Assembly: GCF_003024385.1 (NCBI RefSeq)
Contig: NZ_PVZN01000010.1
Span: 114,415-178,414 of the forward strand
DNA: 64,000 bases
Direction: 5' to 3'
Source of the DNA: Pseudomonas sp. BBP2017
GTDB taxonomy: Bacteria > Pseudomonadota > Gammaproteobacteria > Pseudomonadales > Pseudomonadaceae
Part shown: piece by piece, positions 57,680 through 64,000 of the stretch
How the letters are laid out: the number at the start of each line of letters is the position of its first letter
How positions within the stretch are numbered: position 1 is the first letter of the stretch
Position numbers and translations under genes: made by a program
The notes under the pieces: model-generated
Databases searched by the model: none
The model's input: only the letters and a program-made list of their open reading frames with translations
What the model was told of the DNA's origin: nothing

Positions 57680-58614
57680 AACGCATACATGTAGCCGCTG
57701 CGGTCATTCGAGGTGCTGATGGCCGTATCCTGATTGCCCGTCGCGCCGACACCCAGCATCAAGGCGGGTTGTGGGAGTTCCCTGGCGGCAAGGTCGAGGA
57801 CGGTGAAGCGGTGGAAACCGCTCTGGCTCGTGAGCTGAACGAAGAGCTGGGCATTGGCGTCACGGCGGCGCGGCCGTTGATCAAGATCCACCACGATTAT
57901 CCGGACAAGCAGGTACTGCTGGATGTCTGGGAGGTCAGTGGTTTTACCGGCGAGCCCCATGGCGCCGAAGGCCAACCGCTGACCTGGGTCACGGCCCGAG
58001 AGCTACCGCAGTACGACTTCCCCGAGGCCAATCGGCCAATCGTGGCGGCGGCGCGTTTGCCGGGTGAGTACCTGATTACCCCAGAAGGGCTGGAAGTCCC
58101 GCAGATGCTGCGCGGAATTCAAAAGGCCATTGCCGGCGGGATAAAGCTGGTGCAGCTGCGCGCCCCAAACATGTACGACCCCAAGTACCGCGACGTGGCG
58201 GTGGATGCTGTAGGTTTGTGCGCTGGCAAGGCGCAACTGATGCTCAAGGGGCCGCTGGAATGGCTGGGTGACTTTCCCGCAGCCGGCTGGCACCTGACCT
58301 CGGAGCAACTGCGCAAGTACGCCAGCAAGGGTCGACCGTTTCCGGCGGAGCGCTGGCTGGCTGCGTCGTGCCATAACGCTGAGGAATTGGCATTGGCCGA
58401 GCAGATGGGGGTGGATTTCGTCACCTTGTCGCCGGTGCAGGCGACGCAGACGCATCCTGAGGCTCAGCCGCTGGGTTGGGAGCAGGCACAGCAGTTGATC
58501 GAAGGGTTCAGCAAACCGGTGTATCTGCTGGGTGGTGTGGGTGCTGCCGAGCGCGAGAAGGCCTGGCTGCATGGCGCTCAGGGTGTGGCGGGGATCCGCG
58601 CATTCTGGCCTTAA
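57676..58614 (+). CDS. Nudix hydrolase (MutT-like) fused to a ThiE-like domain
   Basis: A 312-residue fusion. The N-terminal MutT-type domain has a complete Nudix box at residues 38-60 (Gly38, Glu44, Arg52-Glu53, Glu56-Glu57, Gly59), suiting hydrolysis of 8-oxo-dGTP. From about residue 140 a thiamine-phosphate-synthase-like TIM barrel follows (GGIKLVQLRAPN; ending YLLGGVGAAEREKAWLHGAQ). The second domain's activity is unproven. The GTG at 57676 overlaps the GST stop. The fusion is common in pseudomonads and usually lies near secA and argJ. It may be annotated mutT. Confidence 0.9.
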   Translation: MKRIHVAAAVIRGADGRILIARRADTQHQGGLWEFPGGKVEDGEAVETALARELNEELGIGVTAARPLIKIHHDYPDKQVLLDVWEVSGFTGEPHGAEGQPLTWVTARELPQYDFPEANRPIVAAARLPGEYLITPEGLEVPQMLRGIQKAIAGGIKLVQLRAPNMYDPKYRDVAVDAVGLCAGKAQLMLKGPLEWLGDFPAAGWHLTSEQLRKYASKGRPFPAERWLAASCHNAEELALAEQMGVDFVTLSPVQATQTHPEAQPLGWEQAQQLIEGFSKPVYLLGGVGAAEREKAWLHGAQGVAGIRAFWP

Positions 58615-58639
58615 GTCTGAATCATGGGCTGCATTGCAG

Positions 58640-58696
58640 CCATCGCCAGCAACGCCGGCTCCTACAGATTGTAGGAGCCGGCGTTGCTGGCGATGG
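58640..58696. repeat. Perfect 27-bp inverted repeat between convergent genes
   Basis: Positions 58640-58666 pair perfectly with 58670-58696 across a 3-base loop. The arm starts CCATCGCCAGCAACGCCGGC and includes CTCCTACA, joining the motif of the 7708 repeat to a REP-like tail. It separates the convergent Nudix-ThiE and adenosyltransferase genes and can serve as a bidirectional terminator. Confidence 0.88.
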
Positions 58697-58701
58697 GGCT
58701 T

Positions 58702-59268
58702 TCAAGGTTTGGCTGCAGCCTGCCAAAGCACCTCAGCCACCCCCTGACGTCGGCCAATCAAGCGTGCGGCCACAAACAGTAAGTCCGACAGTCGGTTGAT
58801 ATACGCCAAACCAACGCCAGCCAGTGGCTCGACACTGTTCAGTTGCTGGCAGCGCCGCTCGGCACTGCGTGCCAGGCTACGGCACACGTGGGCTTGAGCA
58901 ATCAGCGCCGAGCCACTGGGCAGGATGAAGTTCTCCAGCGGCCCCAGCTCTTCGTTCCAGCAGTCAATAGCCGTTTCCAGACGCTCCACTTCCGCTGCGT
59001 TCAGCGCCTGATAACTGGGCATCGCCAGCTCACCGCCGAGATCGAACAGGCGGTGTTGGCAAGGCGCCAGAACCTCGAACACTTCGTCCAGCTGCTGCTC
59101 TTGCAGCCAGGCCAACAGTAGCCCCAACTGGCTGTTAAGGCTGTCGACCTCACCGATGGCCTCGATCCGCGGATGATCCTTGGGCACCCGACGGCCGTCG
59201 CCCAGACCGGTTTCGCCCTTGTCGCCGGTGCGGGTGTAGATTTTCGACAAGCGAAAGCCCATGTTCAC
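58702..59268 (-). CDS. PduO-type cob(I)alamin adenosyltransferase
   Basis: A 188-residue protein that transfers the adenosyl group of ATP to cob(I)alamin, giving coenzyme B12. The ATP-binding N-terminus YTRTGDKGETGL is diagnostic of the PduO/MMAB type, unlike the P-loop CobA/BtuR type. RSLARSAERR and INRLSDLLFVAARL are further family motifs. The GTG at 59268 shares GTGA with the stop of the upstream histidine kinase. An ATG at 59260-59262 is an alternative start. It is sometimes labelled cobO or pduO. Confidence 0.92.
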   Translation of the reverse strand: MNMGFRLSKIYTRTGDKGETGLGDGRRVPKDHPRIEAIGEVDSLNSQLGLLLAWLQEQQLDEVFEVLAPCQHRLFDLGGELAMPSYQALNAAEVERLETAIDCWNEELGPLENFILPSGSALIAQAHVCRSLARSAERRCQQLNSVEPLAGVGLAYINRLSDLLFVAARLIGRRQGVAEVLWQAAAKP

Positions 59269-61301
59269 GACTCCATTTTGTCTGGCTCGACCACGGTCGG
59301 TGAGCTGTTGGCCAGTGGCAGGCGCAAGGTAAAGCAGGTGCCTTGCCCCGGTGCCGATTGCACCTCCATCTGGCCTTTGTGGTTATTGGTGATGATGAAA
59401 TACGACACCGACAGGCCCAGGCCCGTGCCCTGGCCGATTTCCTTGGTGGTGAAGAACGGCTCGAAAGTGCGCTTACGCACCGCTTCTGGCATACCGACAC
59501 CGTTATCCTCAACCTGAATCTCCGCCCAGGGCGGATTGAGCCGGGTGCGCAGGATGATGCGGCCCGGCTCGCTGTCGTCTTCGCGCTGGTGGATGGCCTG
59601 AGCGGCGTTTTTCAGCAGGTTGAGCAGCACTTGCTCGAGTTCGTTGGCAGTGCAGGGCACCGGTCCCAGGTTGGGGTCGAACTGACGGATGATGGCTTGG
59701 CCCTTGAAGTCGAAGCCGATGGCCAGGTCAAAGTCGTTACCGGCAATTTCCACGGCCTGGTCGATCAGTGCCGGTAAGTCGCAGGGCGCCAGCTGGCGGT
59801 TGCTGCGTCGACTGAAACTGAGCATATGGGTGACGATTTTTGCGGCGCGGGCCCCGGCCTGCTGGATGCCGTCCAGCAACTGCGGGACTTCGCGGCTTTC
59901 CAGGTAGCGGTTGACGGTAGGCAGGTCGATACCCAGTTCGCCTGCCTGTTCCTGGTTCTTTGCCAGGTCCGGTGACAGGCGCCGGCGAATGTTCTGCACG
60001 TTGTGCAGGATCGCGCCCAGCGGGTTGTTGATTTCATGGGCCATGCCAGCGGCCAGGCCCCCAACCGAGAGCATTTTCTCCGACTGCACCATCATTTCTT
60101 CCAGGGACAGGCGCTGGGTGATGTCGTCGATACGGATAACCACGCCGCGCCCACCGCCGCCCATCAATGGATAGAAGGTCAGGGCGTAATGCCGGGCGTC
60201 ATCGCCTTTGGTCCAGGTCACCCGTTCGATTTTCGCCACCCGGTGTTTCTCGACACTTTCCTTGAGCTGCGGCAGGAACGGCTTGAGCGGCTCGAAGGCG
60301 AGGAAGATCGGCTGGTTCAGTGCTTCGTCCAGGGGCGTGCCGGAGAGGGCGCTGGCTTCCTGGTTCCACTGGGTCACGTAGAGCTGTTCGTCGAGGGCGA
60401 TCAATGCCGAGGGCATGGAGTCGATGATGCTGTTGAGGTAGTTCTGAAAACCGGTGAGTTTTTTCTCGATCTTGCTGCGTACCTGGACTTCCAGCTCCAG
60501 CTTGCGGTTGGTGTGGCGGGTTTCCTCGGCCAGGCCCTGAGCCTGGTCATAAGCGTCCTGGAATTCATCACGGGTGCGCTTGAGCTGCTGTTCTCGTGCT
60601 TCGATGCGCGTGAGCATGGTATTGAAGGCTTCGGCCAGGCTACCGATTTCATCATCATTGCCGCGTTGGGCGCGCAGCGAATAGTTCTCCTCGCGGGTAA
60701 CCTGACGTGACAGTTGTTCAAGCTGGTTGATTGGCTGAGTAATCAGGCGCTTGATCTGCCGGGCGATGACCATCCACAACAGGATACTGAACACCAGGAT
60801 GCCCAGGCTGGCGGTGAGAATACCGGTATAGAAAGCCATCGGCAGTTCACTGCTGGCCACCATCAGCAGGTAGCCGGGAGGCTTGCCCGGACGAATCAGT
60901 TTGGTCAGCTGGGTGCTGCGAAATTCGGTCAGGCGCCAGTTTTCGATGTGACGCAAGCGGGTAGGCAGGGGCAGTTGCTCACCGTGCTGCAATTGCGCGA
61001 GCAGTTTGCCATCGCCGCCGTATACCGCAGCCGCCCGCAACGGGGTGTAGCTGTCGAGCTCTTTGAGCAAGGCCTTGGCGGACTCGGGTGAGTCGGCTGC
61101 CTGTGAGGCAAGCTGTGGATTGGCCACCAGTCGACCAATGGTTTGCAGCGCCTGTGGCGCCATGCTCTCCTGGGAAATCCAGTAAGCGGCGCTGATGAAA
61201 GTCAGGTTGGCCACCAGCAAAATGGTGATCAGCAGCACCAGCAGGGCGGCCAGCAGTTTCTGGCCGACCGGCAGGTTTTCCAGGCGTTCGCGCAGCGTCA
61301 T
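59265..61301 (-). CDS. Membrane sensor histidine kinase with HAMP and PAS domains
   Basis: A 678-residue kinase. One helix at about 17-40 and another at about 158-180 enclose a periplasmic sensor of about 115 residues. HAMP (about 180-235), a coiled coil (about 236-285), and a PAS domain (about 286-400) follow. The H-box AHEINNPLGA has His422. N (ELEQVLLNLLKNAAQAI), G1 (DNGVGMP) and G2 (GQGTGLGLS) boxes complete the ATPase. No response regulator lies beside it. The ATG at 61299-61301 follows the usual MTLRERLENLPVG start. The signal is unknown. Confidence 0.92.
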   Translation of the reverse strand: MTLRERLENLPVGQKLLAALLVLLITILLVANLTFISAAYWISQESMAPQALQTIGRLVANPQLASQAADSPESAKALLKELDSYTPLRAAAVYGGDGKLLAQLQHGEQLPLPTRLRHIENWRLTEFRSTQLTKLIRPGKPPGYLLMVASSELPMAFYTGILTASLGILVFSILLWMVIARQIKRLITQPINQLEQLSRQVTREENYSLRAQRGNDDEIGSLAEAFNTMLTRIEAREQQLKRTRDEFQDAYDQAQGLAEETRHTNRKLELEVQVRSKIEKKLTGFQNYLNSIIDSMPSALIALDEQLYVTQWNQEASALSGTPLDEALNQPIFLAFEPLKPFLPQLKESVEKHRVAKIERVTWTKGDDARHYALTFYPLMGGGGRGVVIRIDDITQRLSLEEMMVQSEKMLSVGGLAAGMAHEINNPLGAILHNVQNIRRRLSPDLAKNQEQAGELGIDLPTVNRYLESREVPQLLDGIQQAGARAAKIVTHMLSFSRRSNRQLAPCDLPALIDQAVEIAGNDFDLAIGFDFKGQAIIRQFDPNLGPVPCTANELEQVLLNLLKNAAQAIHQREDDSEPGRIILRTRLNPPWAEIQVEDNGVGMPEAVRKRTFEPFFTTKEIGQGTGLGLSVSYFIITNNHKGQMEVQSAPGQGTCFTLRLPLANSSPTVVEPDKMES

Positions 61302-61351
61302 GTGATAGCGGGATCCCGGTCTGTGGGTGAAAGGGCAGGGTAACGCTGCGT

Positions 61352-62362
<1,011 letters not shown>

Positions 62363-62382
62363 TTATTTTATGGAGAGAAGGT

Positions 62383-62868
62383 ATGCCGTCGTTCGACGTG
62401 GTATCGGAACTGGACAAGCACGAAGTCACCAACGCCGTGGAAAACGCGGTCAAGGATCTGGACCGTCGCTATGACCTCAAGGGCAAGGGCAGCTTCGAGT
62501 TCAAGGAAAAGGAACTGACCGTCACCCTGACTGCCGAAGCCGAATTCCAGCTCGAAGCGATGATCGAGATCCTCAAGTTGGCCCTGGTCAAGCGCAAGAT
62601 CGACGTGCAGTGCCTGGAAGTGAAGGATGCCTACGCTTCAGGCAAAGTGATGAAGCAGGACGCCACCCTCAAGGAAGGCATCGACAAGGAGTTGGCGAAG
62701 AAGATCGTCGCCCACATCAAAGATGCCAAACTCAAGGTTCAGGCCGCCATCCAGGGCGAGCAGGTACGCGTCACCGGCAAAAAGCGTGACGACCTGCAGG
62801 AAGCCATCGCCGCACTGCGTGGCAAAGAGTTCGGCATGCCGCTGCAGTTCAACAACTTCCGCGACTGA
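62383..62868 (+). CDS. yajQ: YajQ family nucleotide-binding protein (UPF0234)
   Basis: A 161-residue protein with two ferredoxin-like subdomains. Sequences such as [19 protein letters not shown] and the C-terminal [15 protein letters not shown] are hallmarks of the family. YajQ relatives bind c-di-GMP and act with transcription factors, and earlier work reported nucleic-acid binding. It starts after GGAGAGAAGG and is monocistronic. Confidence 0.94.
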   Translation: MPSFDVVSELDKHEVTNAVENAVKDLDRRYDLKGKGSFEFKEKELTVTLTAEAEFQLEAMIEILKLALVKRKIDVQCLEVKDAYASGKVMKQDATLKEGIDKELAKKIVAHIKDAKLKVQAAIQGEQVRVTGKKRDDLQEAIAALRGKEFGMPLQFNNFRD

Positions 62869-62980
62869 TCGAAGCATATCGGAACCTTGGCGCCGTTTTG
62901 GCGTCCGAGGTCTCTGTTGCCGTTGAAACGATTGCGGCGCGATTTTTACAGCTTTTGCCCTTCGGCATCAGGAGAACATT

Positions 62981-63823
62981 ATGGATTTGAGTGCTGAAGT
63001 CGATCAGCTGGTTAAAACGTCGCAGACCTGGATCCCCTTGATCATGGAATACGGCAGCCGCCTGTTGCTGGCGCTGCTGACCTTGGCCATTGGCTGGTGG
63101 GTGATCAACAAGGTGACCTACCGTCTGGGCAAATTGCTTGCCTTGCGCAATGCCGACCTCGCGCTGCAAGGTTTCATCAGTACGCTGGCGAATGTGATTC
63201 TGAAGATATTGCTGGCGATCAGCGTTGCCTCGATGATCGGTATCGAAACCACCTCGTTCGTCGCCGCCATCGGTGCTGCCAGCCTGGCCATCGGTCTGGC
63301 TTTGCAAGGCAGCCTGGCAAACTTCGCTGGCGGCGTGCTGATTCTGCTGTTCCGTCCGTTTCGCCTGGGTGACTGGATCGAAGCCCAAGGCGTTTCCGGC
63401 ACTGTAGACAGCATCCAGATCTTTCACACGGTGCTGCGTACCGGTGACAACAAGACGGTGATCCTGCCCAACGGCAGCCTGTCCAACGGCATCATCACCA
63501 ACACCAACCGTCAGCCAACCCGCAAGGTGGTGTTCGATGTCGGTGTCGATTACGAAGCCGATCTGCAGAAAGCCCGTCAGGTACTGCTGGCGCTGGCCAA
63601 AGACCCACGCGTACATCAGGATCCGGCGCCACAGGCAGTGGTTTCGCTGCTGGGTGACAGCGCGATCACACTGTCCTTGCGGATCTGGGTGAACACTGCT
63701 GACTACTGGGATGTGCTGTTCATGCTCAACGAGCATGCGCGCGATCGTCTGAAGGAAGAGGGTATCGACATTCCCTTCCCACAGCGGGTGATCCGCGTAG
63801 TGCAGGAAGCGGCGGTGCAGTAA
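62981..63823 (+). CDS. mscS: Small-conductance mechanosensitive channel MscS
   Basis: A 280-residue channel, close to E. coli MscS (286). Three helices lie at about 24-45, 65-85 and 92-125. The pore helix AAIGAASLAIGLALQGSLAN has the alternating Gly/Ala pattern, and FRPFRLGDWIE starts the cytoplasmic beta domain. The channel releases solutes at hypo-osmotic shock. The start follows AGGAGAAC. A REP sequence lies 11 bp past the stop. Confidence 0.94.
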   Translation: MDLSAEVDQLVKTSQTWIPLIMEYGSRLLLALLTLAIGWWVINKVTYRLGKLLALRNADLALQGFISTLANVILKILLAISVASMIGIETTSFVAAIGAASLAIGLALQGSLANFAGGVLILLFRPFRLGDWIEAQGVSGTVDSIQIFHTVLRTGDNKTVILPNGSLSNGIITNTNRQPTRKVVFDVGVDYEADLQKARQVLLALAKDPRVHQDPAPQAVVSLLGDSAITLSLRIWVNTADYWDVLFMLNEHARDRLKEEGIDIPFPQRVIRVVQEAAVQ

Positions 63824-63833
63824 GTACCGATCT

Positions 63834-63884
63834 GATCGCGGGGCAAGCCCGCTCCCACAGGGATAGTAACCATCCTGTGGGAGC
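63834..63884. repeat. REP pair with truncated right copy at an IS junction
   Basis: The left REP is intact (GATCGCGGGGCAAGCCCGCT, then CCCACAGG to 63861). The right copy pairs for only 11 bp (63851-63861 with 63874-63884) and then stops at GGGAGC. In the intact pairs at 21311 and 56972 the pairing continues through GGGCTTGCCCCGCGA. The break marks the end of an inserted element. Confidence 0.85.
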
Positions 63885-64000
63885 AACTGTCTTCACCATG
63901 CTATTCGTCACCGCCATTCGGTACCGTCGCGTAGCATGGCGTTCAGCCTGATCAGCAGTATCCGCATGCAGGCAATGAGCGCGACTTTCGCGCTCTTGCC
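63885..64000 (-). mobile_element. IS110-family insertion sequence (partial; transposase-proximal end)
   Basis: The element begins where the REP copy is interrupted (63882-63885) and runs off the right edge. Only about 23 bp separate the transposase stop from the junction. There are no terminal inverted repeats at the break, as expected for IS110. Its size and other end are outside the window. Confidence 0.75.
63908..64000 (-). CDS. IS110-family transposase, C-terminal fragment (cut by window edge)
   Basis: The last 30 codons and stop of a minus-strand frame open to the right edge. The peptide begins GKSAKVALIACMRILLIRLN and ends AMLRDGTEWR. The pattern K-x-A-L-x-A-C-M-R-x-L-x-x-x-x-N-A-M-L-R-D-G-x-x-W is the conserved C-terminal Tnp domain end of IS110 DEDD transposases. 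The length and integrity of the gene cannot be judged here. Confidence 0.85.
   Translation of the reverse strand, partial: GKSAKVALIACMRILLIRLNAMLRDGTEWR

Overview
The window is a chromosomal segment of a Pseudomonas, most likely of the P. putida group. The evidence is the gene order (cysD-cysNC, rplM-rpsI-petABC-sspAB, rsmI-rnpB-dcw cluster-lpxC-dciA-secA-argJ), a methionine gamma-lyase with the active-site numbering of the characterised P. putida enzyme, a CysNC fusion, a Pseudomonas-type EstB esterase, and REP palindromes of the GCGGGGCAAGCCCGCTCC type. Almost all of the window is vertically inherited core genome. The only mobile DNA I can see is at the extreme right edge.

Layout. 1-3.2 kb: an ornithine cyclodeaminase-family gene cut by the left edge, the RNA helicase RhlB and the carboxylesterase EstB, all on the minus strand. 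3.3-7.8 kb: an aapJQMP general L-amino-acid ABC transporter behind a strong sigma-54 promoter match. 7.8-12.9 kb: the periplasmic protease AlgW (minus), a NIF3-family protein, and cysD-cysNC for sulfate activation. 12.9-17.5 kb: a methionine catabolic locus, mdeR (Lrp type, divergent), mdeA and mdeB. 17.5-23.5 kb: zapG, an alpha/beta hydrolase, a TrpS with a C-terminal extension, zapE, an AraC regulator with a DJ-1-like domain, and an aldo/keto reductase. 23.7-28.6 kb: rplM-rpsI, petABC (cytochrome bc1) and sspA-sspB.

28.7-33.5 kb: a minus-strand envelope cluster (YgdR-like lipoprotein, dolP, gmhA, yraN, lpoA) divergent from rsmI. 33.5-34.0 kb: the RNase P RNA gene rnpB. 34.2-52.0 kb: a complete division and cell-wall (dcw) cluster, mraZ-rsmH-ftsL-ftsI-murE-murF-mraY-murD-ftsW-murG-murC-ddlB-ftsQ-ftsA-ftsZ-lpxC, largely joined by short overlaps and led by a promoter with MraZ boxes. 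52.1-64 kb: dciA, secA, argJ, a GST-family gene coupled to a Nudix-ThiE-like fusion, cobO/pduO-type adenosyltransferase coupled to an orphan histidine kinase, panE, yajQ, mscS, and finally the C-terminal codons of an IS110-family transposase.

Genes that work together: AapJQMP import amino acids; CysD/CysNC make APS and PAPS; MdeA breaks methionine into methanethiol, ammonia and 2-oxobutyrate, which MdeB is expected to oxidise; PetABC form complex III; the dcw products build and place the septum. LpoA, RsmI and LpxC act in cell-wall synthesis, 16S rRNA methylation and lipid A synthesis.

The most interesting structure is at the right edge. A REP palindrome pair is intact in its left half, but its right half stops after 11 paired bases. 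Beyond the break lies an IS110-family transposase tail on the minus strand, which points to site-specific insertion of an IS110-type (bridge-RNA guided family) element into a REP. I found no tRNA genes, CRISPR arrays or prophage. Positions and starts were read by eye; promoter calls are motif matches only.
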